Shown here piece after piece: positions 23,101-35,400 of a stretch of DNA of 64,000 bases. This stretch comes from Tetrapyrgos nigripes (taxonomy: Eukaryota; Basidiomycota; Agaricomycetes; Agaricales; Campanellaceae). Made by a program: the position numbers and the translations under genes. How positions within the stretch are numbered: position 1 is the first letter of the stretch; the number at the start of each line of letters is the position of its first letter. The notes under the pieces were generated by a model, which was not told the DNA's origin, searched no databases, and saw nothing but the letters and a program-made list of their open reading frames with translations. Location of the stretch: NCBI GenBank assembly GCA_013368315.1, contig JAACJM010000053.1, forward strand, positions 124,001-188,000, given 5' to 3'.

Positions 23101-23930
23101 TTCTTGTAAAACCTCTTCAACATTACTATCGCTGCCGTCATCATCCTCGTCATCAGCATCAATGACAGTTGCCTTCGGACCGGTGGATTTTTTGGGTGGA
23201 CTCGGAGCTGGTTGGACCTCGTCATCACTATTCTCATCAATGTCAACGGTGAATGCTTTTGACGGTGCCGGTTGTGGGAGGTCTGGCTGTACATAGTTAA
23301 GGTCATTAGAGTAATGAATAAAGTACAAGAGGAAAAACTACCTCGTCTGAATTACCGATGGTTTTCTTGGACTTTGTCTTTGATAGAGTATCCTTGAGCT
23401 TTTTTGCTGCGGCCTGAACGACAGTTTTTGGAGTAGGCTTGGCCTTCTTTGGAGCTTCCGAGCCACTGGCTTTCTGTGGCCGAGTCACGGTGAGTACGCA
23501 GCTTCTGTAGAATTAATGTAATTGACATACACCTGATGTCTTTGCCTTTTTTGTGGGAAGCGCAGACTCTATTGGATCTTCACTGTTGGCTTTTGCCGTT
23601 GAAATGGATTTGCGTTTTTTCTCTTTGCTTTGGAGCTGTTCAGGAATAGGTGGCTCGGGACGAGGAGGCATTGAAAGATACAGGAATTTTTTTTTTTTTG
23701 TTTCAAGATTAAAGCAATACATCTAGGTCTGGCTATGGGTCTGGTATAACTATACAGCTATAAGTTATTCGAAAGTTATGCCAACGGCGGCCTCCATGGA
23801 CGGCGGGTCTATTTACCCGTTTGGCGGGTGGTGGGTTTGGAGCAGGGTGAGATAAGCCAACCCGTACCCATACCCGTCAACCCCGTACCCCCTAACCCGT
23901 CACTTACCCGCAGCCCCATGCTATTCCCTA
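20130..23930 (-). mobile_element. hAT element, copy 1 (full length)
   Basis: The termini are TAGGGAACAG at 20130 and CTATTCCCTA at 23921-23930, an imperfect inverted repeat TAGGGAAYAG. Both subterminal regions are crowded with ACCCGT/ACGGGT repeats, likely transposase-binding sites. The element encodes a hAT transposase on the minus strand. It is nearly identical to copy 2 at 59646-63217. The two flanking 8-bp sequences do not match each other. Confidence 0.85.
20303..23671 (-). pseudogene. hAT transposase, copy 1
   Basis: The protein starts MPPRPEPPIPEQ at 23671 and ends at 20303. About a dozen exons are separated by 50-60-nt introns. In order it has a basic N-terminus, an acidic stretch (DEDDDGSDSNVEE), a BED-type zinc-finger region (CSSPSCKK...HVNTC), the DDE core (FATDAWTSPNHRAY, then ITADNASNNDTM and RCFNHIVNL), and the C-terminal dimerisation region (STDVERIFSRSRFLLPYVRNRLS). 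Near 21945 the frame after HIVNLV cannot reach the following KLFDTG frame by any acceptable intron, so one frameshift is present. Copy 2 has the same defect. Unless an unusual splice rescues it, neither copy makes full transposase. Confidence 0.8.
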
Positions 23931-26313
23931 ATGGCAGTAAATCCCAAGTTGCAGCCACCCAATCACTGGCACAGTCAAAGCACAAGAACGCCCCTGGAGT
24001 TCAGTATCATTATGAGTTCCAGGTTATTGGACCACTTACAAATTTTCTGGTAAAGGCGAGGCTCCACCACCCAAGAAAAAGAAGTTGGCGCCATCTTCAG
24101 TAAATGCTGCAGCTACTAAGACAAGTAAAGCGAACAGCAAGCCTGCAGCAAAAGCAAAAGCAAAGTCTATCAGTCAACAAGGTATGAGTTATCTTGCACC
24201 TAGCTTTTCTTTTGAGAAGCTAATATGTACTGTGCAGAAAGCTACGCTCCTGCCTCTATCAGTGATGATGAGCTTGAAGTTGATTCTGAAGAGTTGGAGG
24301 ATACAGGTAAGGATTTTTTGTAACTCACTTAGGTTTTATATCTTAGCAACCTTTCGCTCACAGTTATTGTCAAGCACAAAGGCAAGGCCAAGGCTCCAAA
24401 ACCAGCTGCCGAGTCATCTGACAATGACAATAACTTGGATGTAACTGAGGAAGACTCCGAGGGAGAGCCTAGTGATGACAATGATGTGACCCACCTTTTT
24501 GAGAAAGAAGTACGTCTTTATCGGGCTTGGCTGTGACTTCTGCTGAGACATATGTTGACCATAGGCTCCCACTATTGTCAATGAAGTTCCTTCGCAGAGG
24601 ATTATGTCTTGATGTCATCTATTTGTTTGGCCTGCTGACATGTGACTCTGCCAGCTCATCAGCGCAGCGCATCCAGTAACTCCTCTGTCTTTACCAATGA
24701 CGTTCCTGAGGACTCCTCCTCTCTGGGTCAGAATAGTGACCAGGAGGATGATTGGGACATGGCTGACATTGAACCGGCACCGCAACTGGCCAAGGTATGT
24801 TTCCAACAGCATCTTACAGCTTGTATAAACTGATTACTTTTTCAGAAGAAATTTGCCCATGGCTCTGAAAAGCGAAAGCAGCAGCTCCAAGCAGAAGTAT
24901 GTGGTTAACCATTGTCTTTCACTAATCTCTATTAACACCCCACAATGTCTTCAGCTTCCTCAAGTCATCTCTGTGCCAACAGCTGTCTCATCTAGCTCCA
25001 ACATGATGCTCTCTCCTCTTTCTGCTGCTGTCATCAGTAATCTTTCTCAGCCTGTGCCAGGAACCACAGTTGCACCTAGTACTACTTCTACTGTTTACCT
25101 CTTGCACACAGACATCAACACAGTTCAGAAGGGGCACACAACCCAGCTCACTTCTCTTACCTCACAGACAAAGGTTGTCCGGCCTTTCATTGGTGCCACC
25201 ATCAAAGAGGGTAAGCTGATGATGTTGACGGACACCACCTTTTGCCCAGTCAATGATGAAATCAAGAACATTGCAGTTGCTTCGCTTTTTGCTGCTGCAG
25301 AGAAGATGGAGCTGACAGGTCCTGGTGATATGCGTGAATGGCTGGAGCATGGTGATGAGAATACCTTCCTGAAACCTCTTGCAGCCTATGTACGCATTTT
25401 ATCTTGCTTTGCCGGTATACCCATAACTGATTTTTTAAACAGGCTGGCCACCGAATCGGCCTCGAACAAAAGGAACTGAAGCATACACAGAATGCCACTG
25501 TGCTGGCTGCATATGGTTTCCAGAACGATGCTGCTTCTCGTGTCTGGGCACAAAACATGGTCATCACATATACATATCATTATGCTGAGCTGCCTGTTGG
25601 TTTTTCCCCTGTCACCTCTTTATATCTTGCCCATCAATGATCCATCCAGGCCCTTCGAGCATCCAGCTCTTTCCAAATACATCAGCGCTATGTTTTTCGG
25701 TACACATGCCTACGCCACCTTTCTTGCCAAGAACAAGCATGTTTTTGTGTCCTCCTCCCCAACCAAAACTGAGGAGCTAGAGCTGCCAAAGGCTCTGGTT
25801 GTTTTCAGTGTTGCAGCTGTAAGAGCCTTCTATTTTATCCTTTTTTGAGTTTGTCTCTGACTTCTCACTTATACTAGATCCATTCAATCCTCTCTGACTT
25901 TGCCCGTCAATGTAATGAGAACTTCCCATCAAAAGAGCTTGGTAGTGTCTGGAAGTCAGTGTTGGCTATTCTCAACAATGTTGAAAAAGTTAACAGGGTC
26001 CAATATCACACACTCATGCATAAACTCTATGTTGATACTTCGTGAGTAACATTCCATTTCTACTCTACTCCCATTAACCATGTTATTACTTAGTGGGAGT
26101 CTAACTTCGGCTGGTCATGTATTGAGCAATGACCAAATCTTCAACACAGTTGACTGGGCAGCTTTTGTGGATAGCCCCACACAGACCTCTCAGGCAGGTC
26201 CATCTACATCTGTCGCTCTCACCACTGCAGCTACTACTACTTCTCCCACTGCCACTCTTTTGTTGACTACTGGTACTTCCTCTGCTACTAATATCACTCT
26301 GCTGCCTACTTAA
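23931..26313 (+). CDS. DUF6532-type protein, 5' end lost at hAT border
   Basis: A multi-exon plus-strand gene whose first recognisable codons start at the hAT edge, so its true 5' end is missing. The N-terminal half is disordered, Lys- and acidic-rich (APPPKKKK, DDELEVDSEELEDT, EEDSEGEPSDDND). The conserved part begins near 25170 (VRPFIGATIKEGKLMML) and includes PFEHPALSKYISAMFFGTHAY near 25650, the VVFSVAAV segment near 25800 and SILSDFARQCNENF near 25875, as in DUF6532 proteins. These are abundant in mushroom genomes and often lie in transposons, with no known biochemical role. A Ser/Thr-rich tail ends at 26313. Introns are short with clean GT-AG ends. The assignment rests on remembered motifs. 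Confidence 0.6.
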
Positions 26314-28371
26314 TTAGTTTACTGTTGTGATCTCTCGACACTCCCTCAGCTTCCACTATCATTACCTCATCATTCTAATTCATATCCCTCTCCTCCTGAT
26401 CTCTCATATCATTAATCCCATCGTATATCAGATTTTATGTACATACTCTTTCAACTAGTCTAGTTTCAATAATCATATCTAATGTTCACTGTAAACCGTT
26501 GAGCTTGACATGAGATAACTATGATAATTATGAGAAATGCCTGAGGCGAGTGGGTTTCTTGATGGTGAAGTAACTATCATACTTCTCAATAGTTCTGAAT
26601 AGGCTGCTCATCCATGGCCATACTATGTTTGCTGTAGTTGATCTAATTATCAGTAAAATGAGCAGTACATGGACAGACACTGTGGAATTAGGATAATTAC
26701 AGTTTGGCAGAACTTTCTACGAATTAGTGGAATTTTTGGGGTTATCACAACCTTACCAGCCCATTATCTTTGGACGGTTTTCCTGATGCAAAACTGCAAA
26801 TCATCCCACTAAAAAGAAGAAGTGAGCAAAGGCAACTGCAGCTGGTGAGTTGTTTGTCATTGGTTTTTTTCTGTTTTTTTTTTTTTTTTGGGGAAAAAAA
26901 AAGTGACATACCTGTATCAAATAGCAACAGGGACTGTTAGTCCACCAGAGGTTATCACCTCAGACCAAGATCCACTCAGTGCCCCCAGCGTCAAAACTGC
27001 AAAGCCAACTAAGCGCAAGAAAAAAACTGGTGAGAGTCAATCTGCTGTGGATGTATCTTGCAGACCAGAATACTTACTATACCACTAGTAGATCAGGTTT
27101 GCTGTTTTACTGATGCACCATCCAGACTAAAAGCACTGCATCCAGCCCATTTCTGCATCATTTTCATTTATTCTTTCATCAACAGTGTGTTTTAGACTCA
27201 CTCTAACCCTCAGGCACTTGTTTAGACAGTTCTTTGCTTCAATACGTTGCTGTGGCTATTGCAGATGACACCCTTAGCCTTGTCTGGACTTTTTTTGCAT
27301 GTGATGTCACTGTCACTTCCTCACCTGGAAAGGCCAATGCCTTTGGGTGCCTCTGGAACGAAACAACAATGAGATAACGAGTGTGACAACAAAGACTGAA
27401 AAGAGATGATGAAGCGTTGAAAACCAAACCCAAAACCCAGTGAAAGCGAGAAGGTTGAAAGTCCAAGACAACAACTACTACAGCAACAAAGAGCAACCCG
27501 AAAAGTAATGAAGCAGAGACCATTGAGGAATCGAGATGAGAAATAAACCATGAAGAGAAATATCCTTGCTGATGATGGAGAGACTGTACTAAGATAAGAG
27601 AAAGAAAAAGGGTCCATAAGATGAAGGTTGAAAGCCCAGCGATAGAAGGGCAAGAGAAAGATAGAGAAAAGGAAGACAAAGACAAAGACGAGCTGGTATA
27701 GAGTACACATCCCAAACCAGAGTCAGAGAAAGTTCCAAGAAAACCAAGGGTAGACATCAATGAAGAAAGTGAAATGACATCAATAAATGAACAAACGAAG
27801 GGAGAAATCAAAGGTGGTCATGTATGTAATATGTACATAGTTGTGCAGAGGTATCAAGTAAAACGCTAACCAAAAAGGATAGGGAAATTAGGGTTAGGGA
27901 AATGGGAAAATGGGCAAGGAAATGAGATAAGCGAGGAAGGAAAGAGACGAGGTCCATGAGGTCCCCTAAGAACTCGGAAACTGACAGCAGTGGCATGTTG
28001 ACAGGACTAGACCAAGCCCCAAAGAACAAAGCCAGAGTAGGAGCTGGAGAGATGTCGACAATGACAATGACGCTGAGGGCAACTACAGCCTCATTGACCC
28101 CTCATCTATCTCCAATGGGCCTTATCCCCTCCCCCATTGCTGCACAAGTCAATCAACCATGGCCCTAGTACCCTTCTCTGTCCTCATCAACATCTTTCAA
28201 AACCCCAATCCAAACTTACCCAAATCCAAATCCAACTAACATCCCCACATGCACACACACACACATCAGGAAACGTAGATGATAGATTGGACTGAGTGAC
28301 CTGACCCAATTGATGCAGCTGACAGGTGTAGACATGTAGACGAGACTCACAACCCAGGTAGGTGAATATTA
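26314..28371. other. Mostly non-coding; one possible exon near 26.95 kb
   Basis: An exon-like segment at about 26925-27030, flanked by AG and GTGAGA, encodes a short basic stretch ending KPTKRKKKT. A preceding block near 26755-26845 encodes PLSLDGFPDAKLQIIPLKRR. They could be 5' exons of a decayed gene, but no continuation is visible. The remainder is purine-rich (27400-27960), carries an (AC)n microsatellite at about 28250-28265, and includes two stray TTAGGG units near 27890. Confidence 0.3.
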
Positions 28372-29656
28372 CTCGTGGTCACGGAAAGTAACGGTCCCGT
28401 GATGTGTGACATAACCCCCGTGTCTCGTAGTTAACATTTTTCTTGTACCCTACTACATTACACATACATGGCTTGCGTCCAACACGATAGTCTGAAGAAG
28501 AACAGGCTCATTGGAGCCATACAGGGTGGAAAAACCATTGAAAAAGCTGCAGAACTCGTCGGGATACCCCATGGAAGTGCCAAGAAGATGTGGCAGAAAT
28601 TTTGCAAGACCGGTTCGACGAAAAACAGGCCGCGTAGTGGACGACCATCCAAAGTTACAAACAGGACATGACGAAGGCTTGTCAGGGCTGTTCGAAAGGC
28701 ACGCCGGGTACCATTTAAGGAGATAGGAAATGAAATGGAACCACCTCTGGGCACAACAACTGTTGCAGAGCATGTTGCTAAAGAAGGGTACCACCGTCGG
28801 GTAGCACGCAAGGTTCCACTGCTCAGCCAGTTGCAGAAAAGGAAGAGGAGGACCTGGGCTTCACAGAGGAAAGGAGAGGATTGGAGAAAAGTGATATGGT
28901 CAGATGAATGCTATGTTGAGATGGATGACAATCGGGGCCGGATTTTTGTAACACGTCACGCAGATGAAGAATATGAAGAGGACTGCTTGGTACCAACAGT
29001 TAAGCAGTCCTCTGTTCGGGTCATGGTATGGGGATGCATAATGAAGGGGAAAAAGGGCCCATTGGTGGTGCTGGAGTACCTGGGAGGGAAAGGAGGAGGA
29101 ATGAACGCAAAGAGGTACCAAGAGCAGGTTCTTGATGGGGTTCTGCTGGAATTTTATGAAGAGATGAAGTCAGAGAGGGGAGACATCAAGTTCCAGCATG
29201 ATGGCGCACCTAGTCATACTGCAAAGACAACGAAGAAATGGTTTTCTGACCATGGTATCCCTCTCTTCCCACACCTGCCATCTTCTCCAGACCTTAACCC
29301 CATTGAACGCGTTTGGCACGAACTAAAAGCTGGCGTAAGGGCTAGACCACATCACCCTTCATCTGCCAATGAGCTGATAGAGGCAGTAAAGGAGGTTTGG
29401 GGCAAGATAGAAATCAAAGATATTGACAAGTATGTTGGGAGAATGGATGATGTTGTCCAGGCTGTCTTGGATGCGAAAGGCGGTCACACGAGATTTTAAC
29501 TGGGGTACGAAATGCATTGATGGTAGAGTATATGAATACAAAGTTTGGTAGCAATACATGCTGTACATCGTTGTGTAGATACAAGGATAGTCAATGACAA
29601 GATCCTCGAAAAATGGTGTCACATGTCACAGGACCGTTACTTTCCGTGACCACGAG
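28372..29656 (+). mobile_element. Tc1/mariner element, complete
   Basis: The TIRs begin CTCGTGGTCACGGAAAGTAA and match over about 40 bp with a few mismatches. The element is flanked by TA on both sides (28370-28371 and 29657-29658), the Tc1/mariner target duplication. It is 1285 bp long with a single transposase ORF broken by one TGA. Confidence 0.92.
28468..29499 (+). pseudogene. Tc1/mariner transposase (DD34E) with one TGA
   Basis: The N-terminus has the helix-turn-helix DNA-binding region (KTIEKAAELVGIPHGSAKKM) and a GRPSK-like linker. The catalytic residues are Asp at 28903 (WSDEC), Asp at 29200 (HDGAPSHTA) and Glu at 29305 (NPIERVWHELK), with exactly 34 residues between the last two: DD34E. 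The ORF is intronless and 343 codons long including a single in-frame TGA at 28669-28671. The following codon is CGA and relatives are Arg-rich here, so CGA to TGA is likely. Apart from that stop the gene looks functional. Confidence 0.9.
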
Positions 29657-29658
29657 TA

Positions 29659-30301
29659 TATTAACAAGAGGGTGAACAAATTTTGGAGATGTCACCTCTG
29701 GGTCATGAGCATAGACAACACGATGTGGAGGTGAAGGTAGATAGGGGCAGAGGATGAAAGCCGAGTCCGTGATCCAGTGGGGAAGACTGAACACTGTCTT
29801 CATTGCAACCAAGAAAAGATACTGGATTTGACAAGCTGAGCGCCAAGGTAAATGCAAATGGAGAAGGATATCGACACGTTGAGATAAGTTAAAATTATCT
29901 CCAAACATTTGCCCACCCCCAGTACCAACAAATCTCGCTCAATAACTTGGTTTCCGATGTTTTCAGGGAATGTGATTCCTAACAGTGGTGAGTAGAAGGA
30001 ATAGAGGTATACTATCTGAAGCTGAGGTGGGGAGGAGTGAGAAGGAGGGGAGAGGATAAGAGTGCAGAGCTAGAAGGGTGAGGTGGTTAGCGTATGCTGT
30101 AAACAATGAGAACAATGAGAATGATAGAAATGGCCCACATAAAAAAGGGGAAGGGAGAGCAAAAACAGGAACGAAATGAAACGAGAGATGAGAATGAATG
30201 CGAGAGAAAGGACAGAGGACAATGACACGAGGAAGCGAGGATGGGTTGGGTAGAGGGATGGGCATATGCTTAGACGAGGACAGGTATGGGTGCAGACAAG
30301 A
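29659..30301. other. Short intergenic stretch, no gene seen
   Basis: Purine-rich sequence between the Tc1 element and the chromovirus LTR. Its frames have no recognisable motif. It ends with the 5-bp target site caaga (30297-30301). Confidence 0.4.
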
Positions 30302-30923
30302 TGTAATATCTATGCTTCTGTACATCTTTCCGATCACATCCGATTCTTTTCCGAACTTCTCTTTCTTTTATTTCAGACTTCATTTCCTTTCATCCCGAAC
30401 ACTTTCCGATCATTCATTTCCGATTTCATATCCAAACTCTACTATTAATCTCCACAAACGGATCCCATCCGGGAACCCGTGATTCATTTCGGATAACTAC
30501 CGGATAGCCCGTATCTAATCTCCAAACTTACTCCACTTCATCTCCAATCGTTTCCACTTTGTTTCCACTTTGTTCTGCAGTACTCCATCCATCTCCAATA
30601 GCACCATGTGCTTTTCCTTTATTTCCGAACCATCCCTATCTTACTCCTCTTCATTCCGATAGTTTCCAAAGTAGTACTTAAGCTAGCAACTTTGTAGTAG
30701 ATAGCTTAAGTCTAAAATCGAATTAGCTGGTCTCCTAACTTCATCCGACTTCAGACAACATAGTACCGTCCTAACAGATTCCATTCTGTGTCTTCCTTAT
30801 ACTTCAATCTCAGAGACTACCGGTTCCGCCCGGATTTGTCTTTATCCTTTCCCAAAAACCCCAATAAGGCTTCCGCTCGGGTCCGACATGTTTCCTAATG
30901 CTAGGATCCGCCCGGACTTAACA
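30302..30923 (+). repeat. 5' LTR of the chromovirus
   Basis: It starts TGTAATATC and ends GGACTTAACA, 622 bp, colinear with the 3' LTR and without indels. By hand count it differs from the 3' LTR at 18 positions, 14 of which are CpG versus TpG or CpA. Confidence 0.95.
30708..30718 (+). promoter_or_regulatory. Predicted self-primer and transcript 5' end
   Basis: AAGTCTAAAAT in the LTR is the exact reverse complement of ATTTTAGACTT at 30926-30936, two bases after the LTR. In Tf1, the first 11 nt of the transcript fold back onto the primer site. If that holds here, transcription starts at 30708. The bases on either side do not pair, so the match is exactly 11. Confidence 0.6.
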
Positions 30924-30925
30924 GT

Positions 30926-30936
30926 ATTTTAGACTT
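30926..30936 (+). promoter_or_regulatory. Primer-binding site for self-priming
   Basis: ATTTTAGACTT lies two bases downstream of the 5' LTR, where a primer site is expected. It lacks the TGG start used by tRNA 3' ends. Its complement is found in the R/U5 part of the LTR at 30708-30718. Confidence 0.6.
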
Positions 30937-30954
30937 CCACTCTTGTTGTCTACA

Positions 30955-32424
30955 ATGTCCCAACGTTCTCAACCACGAACTCCTTCCCCGACACCGAACC
31001 TTATGGTTCCGGTAACTCCATTCAAAAACGCTTATTATTCCAACCTCTTCTGTAACGTTCAAATTTGCCAACACAGACACTCCGGCAGCATTTTCGCACA
31101 TCCGAGCCCAACCAAACCCTGCATGAGTCCGTTCAAGGAATTCCTCGATAGCTGGGATGGCCCGGAGCCAGGAGACTCCGCAACCCTTACACAAACCCAA
31201 AGCCGTTCATACGTCCAACAGCAAACTCAAGGATCCTCTCGAGCAGGACCCTCGCATACAACCATCAATCCCGATGACGGCCGAGGTCCTCCACCGGGCC
31301 AGCAGTATGGTCAGGGAAATGACGAGGATGACAATGAACAACACCAGGGTGGTGGAGGAGAAGATGGTTCTGATGATTCCGACAATGATGATAACGAAAG
31401 GAGGCAGTTCATTACCGCCCTCCAAAGTTTCAACGAGATCATCGGAAAAGTTACACCTGGTCACAGTGAAAAGACAGAAGTGAAGAAACCCGATGTTTTC
31501 GATGGGTCGGATCCAAAGAAGCTCCGTCCGTTCCTGATCCAGATCCAGATCAATCTCCAGAACTGTCCCAAGGCATACGCGACTGATGCTGCAAAAATCA
31601 GTTTCACTCTTTCCTATCTCTCCAGCACCGCACTCGAATTCTTTGAGCCAGAAATCCTCAACCTGGATCCTGAGGAACCTGCTCTGTGGACCCTTGACTT
31701 TGGTATTTTTGTCAAGGAGCTGAAGGACAACTTCAGGGTTTTCGACAAGGTCGGGGATGCTGAGGACCGATTGGAGGCCCTATTCATGAAGGATTCTGAT
31801 CGGGCTACGAAATACTGCATCAAGTTCCAACAACTTGCTTCGCAGGTCGCTTGGGATGAGAATTCCTTGCGACACTTTTTCTGAAAGGGTTTGGCTCCAC
31901 GAATCAAGGACGCTCTTGCCCTAGTCAATGAGGAACAGAACCTTCCCCGTCTCAAATCCCAGGTTCTCCGAATCGATTCCCGTTACTGGCATCGCCAAAC
32001 TGAGAAGAAACAGGAAGAAGCGAGCGGGGGAAAAGGGAATTCCAGGGGGAAAGGCTCGGGAGGTAATAATTCCGGTTCCGGTTCCGGAAAGTCCTCAAAC
32101 TCCGGTAAAGGTGGGAAATCCGGAAATTCCTCCAATTCCAACTACAATCCCAACTCTAACTCATCCTTGTCGTCTTCATTCCCTTCCGGCCAGAAGAAAC
32201 CCTGGGCCAACAAGCTTGGGAAAGACAGAAAGCTATCCCAGGACGAAAGGGACCGCTGCAAAAAGAACAATCTCTGTATGTTCTGTGGCAGGAAGCATTC
32301 GACAGATGACTGTAACAAGCGGAAGGCAGCGAACGAGGCTCGCAGCCGAGCTGCGAACACGGAAAGCACCTCCTCCGGTAGTACTTCCATGACTGGCACT
32401 GCTTCCACGCAGTCCCCAAAATAG
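30955..32424 (+). pseudogene. Chromovirus Gag with one in-frame TGA
   Basis: The gene starts MSQRSQPRTPSP and has 489 codons up to the TAG at 32422-32424. The N-terminal part is Gln/Gly/Asp-rich and the capsid-like region starts near 31480 (KKPDVFDGSDPKKLRPFL, typical of Ty3 Gag). A basic Gly/Ser-rich stretch precedes a CCHC-type zinc knuckle (CMFCGRKHSTDDC, near 32275-32315, spacing C-x2-C-x3-H-x4-C). One TGA interrupts the frame at 31882-31884 in the capsid C-terminal motif (HFF stop KGLAPRIKD). The stop codon is preceded directly by a -1 frameshift heptamer. Confidence 0.9.
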
Positions 32425-32462
32425 TCAGCGACTCTGATGCCTCAGCACGAGGTTGGAGTTGC
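32415..32462 (+). promoter_or_regulatory. -1 ribosomal frameshift signal, gag to pol
   Basis: The slippery heptamer C CCA AAA (32415-32421) is in the gag frame and is followed at once by TAG. After a 6-nt spacer comes a predicted stem: GCGACTC (32428-32434) with GAGTTGC (32456-32462), one G-U pair. An inner hairpin CCTC (32440-32443) with GAGG (32449-32452) closes a 5-nt loop. Pol continues in the -1 frame from this point. This is the classic X XXY YYZ plus structure arrangement. Confidence 0.75.
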
Positions 32463-35400
32463 GTTGACCGGGATCGTGCCAATCAGGAGGTTACTCTCAA
32501 CGCCACCGCTCTTTCCATTAAATCCTTAGTCCTTCCACTTTCTATTCCTTCATATACTAAACCCAAACTTTCCATTTCTTTTCCGTCGCTTTTGGATTCT
32601 GGTTCTTCAGATTGTTTTATCGACTCTACGTACGTTTCCAAACATTCCCTACCTACCTTCTCCATTCCTCCCGTTCGTCTACGCTTACTTGATGGTTCCG
32701 TACCTTGCACCCTGAATAAAGTGTGCCGTTTTTCCGTTTACTTTCCGAAGGGGGAACAAATTCCTCTTGACTTTTATGTCACTAATCTCGACTCAACTTG
32801 TAAGGGAGTCCTCGGATATAGTTTCCTTTCCTGCTACAACCCGTCGGTTGACTGGGTAAAAGGAAACATCGAATTCCATGACCCCAAACCGGTTGCTGTC
32901 ACCCTGAGCTCTGAACCCTGTGTGTCGCCCTCTGAGGCTGACCCGGGTTCTCCGGTTTCCACACCACTTCTGGCTTCAATGCCACCCATTCGTTCTAAAT
33001 CATCATGGCCGTACAAACCCATCTATTTCTATCCTTCCGTCTCACAAATGGCGTCTTCCGTTGACGACACCCGCATTAGCATCATCGGAGCAGCAGCTTT
33101 CCTTCGCTGTTGCAAACAGGATCAGCTCGAACCAATGGTGCTCCGGTTAACCCCGGATGCTGAGGTTCATGCGAAAGCCTCAAATTCAGAAACCCCACCT
33201 TCTCCAAAGGCTCCTGAATACTTAGCTGACTATTCCGATGTGTTTGACGAAGGACTTTCAGATAAACTGGCTCCGCATCGTCCCTACGACCTCAAGATTG
33301 ATTTTGTCGAGGGCGCAGCTCCACCGATTGCCCAGATTTATCCGGTATCCGACAGGGAATTAGGAGAATTACGGAAATTTATTGACAAACATCTGACTAT
33401 AGGTTTTATCAAACCTTCATCCTCGCCCTTCGCGGCTCCAGTCCTCTTTGTGAAGAAGAAAAGCGGAGAGCTTTGGCTTTGCGTTGACTTCCACGGCCTC
33501 AATGCCATCACGAAGAAGGATAGGTATCCGCTTCCGCTTATTTCCGAGCTTTTAGACACCCCCTGGCACGCGAAAATCTATACCAAGTTGGATCTCCGTC
33601 ACGCTCATCACTTGGTCTGCATCGCTGAAGGGGATGAATGGCAAACCGCTTTCTGGACCCACTACGGATCCTTCGAATGGAAAGTGATGCCTTTTGGTCT
33701 CAGTAATGCTCCCACTGCTTTTCAACGATTTATCAACGACATCCTTAAGGATCTCCTTGACGTTACCGTCATCGTCTATCTCGACGACGTCCTGATCTAT
33801 TCTGACAATGAGGAGGATCATCAGAAACATGTTCACGAAGTATTCCGTCGGCTCCGAGAGCACAGACTCTTCATCAATCCCGAAAAATGCTTCTTTTCTG
33901 TTGATACCGTGGAGTATCTAGGCTACATTCTCTCCCCTGAAGGGTTAACGATGGATCCTTCTAAAATCTGAACTATCCTGGAATGGCCTGTTCCTCGGAA
34001 GGTCCGGGATATACAATCCTTCCTAGGCTTCTGTAATTTTTACAGACGTTTCATCTTCAATTATTTGGATATCATTGTACCCCTAACCCATCTCACCCGA
34101 AAAGCTATCCCGTGGAAATGGACGCAGGCATGCCAGGAATCTTTCGATTACCTTAAGCACGCTTTTACTTCCGCTCTGATCCTCGGTCATTGGGTCCCAA
34201 ACCAAAAGATCATCGTCGAAACTGACGCTTCCGATTACGCTATCGCCACAATCCTCTCTCTCCAGTACGATTCTGGAGAGCTTCATCCCATCGCATTCCA
34301 TTCATGCACCTTACAATCTGCCGAACTCAATTACGACATTCACGATAAGGAATTGCTTGCCATTTTTGAAGCTTTCCGAATCTGGCGACACTACTTGGAA
34401 GGCTCCAGATCCCCTATCGATGTTGTTACCGATCACAAGAATTTGGAATATTTTTCAACCACCAAAATTCTAACACAACGACAAGTCCAATGGTCCGAGA
34501 GTCTTTCCGCTTTCAATCTCATTATTCGGTTCCGACCGGGTAAATTAGGTGCAAAACCTGACTCACTCACTAGACGATGGGACGTCTACCCAAAAGAGGG
34601 GGATAGTGACTACGCCAAAGTTAATCCGCAGAATTTCCGCCCTGTCTTCACCCAAGAACAGCTTTCCGAATCGCTCCGAGCCTCTTTCCTCAAAGGACCC
34701 GTACTCTGTGCATCCATTATCATGGATATCGAGAATCTCCATTCCACAATCCAAGAATCCTACGCTTCTGATCTGGAATCACAAGCCGGTCTCAAACTAG
34801 CTAAGGATTCCTCATTATCCCGATGGAAACTCGATGACTCCGGGTTACTACGCTTGGACGATAGGATTTTCGTTCCTGGTGCTTCCGACCTTAGACTTCA
34901 AGTTTTGCGTCAGCACCACGACCATTCCCTCACAGGACACTTTGGACAAAACCGGACGCTTGACCTTATCCGACGCCACTATACCTGGCCAAAGGTCCGA
35001 GAATTCGTTCGGGATTATGTCGCTTCCTGTACGGTTTGTGGTCGCAACAAGCCTCGTCGACATCGTCCTTATGGTCTCTTAAAGCCACTTCCCATACCGG
35101 TCCATCTGTGGGATTCGATTTCCATGGATTTTATTGAACAACTACCGGATTCCAACGGATTCACAGCAATCCTGGTAATTGTGGACCGCACATCCAAACA
35201 GGGAATCTTCATTCCAACTCATGATACCATTACATCGGAACAGCTCACGGAATTATTTGTTCTTCATGTTTTCTCTAAGCATGGTGTTCCTAACCATGTC
35301 ACCTCCAACCACGGTTCCGAATTCTTTTCCCATTTTTTCCAATCCTTAGGAAAAGCTTTGAATATGGAACTTCACTTCACTTCGGGTTATCACCCGGAAG

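Noticed and set aside
27239..27811. 190-codon minus-strand ORF
   Set aside because: Composed mostly of Ser, Leu and Phe, as expected from the complement of a purine-rich stretch; no domain, and overlapped by similar frames.
27885..27905. Telomere repeat (TTAGGG)
   Set aside because: Only two consecutive units; similarly only about three ccctaa-like units near 55200. Too short for a telomeric or interstitial telomeric array.
32483..32710. Minus-strand ORF over the gag-pol junction
   Set aside because: Shadow frame; the plus strand carries the frameshift signal and protease motif.
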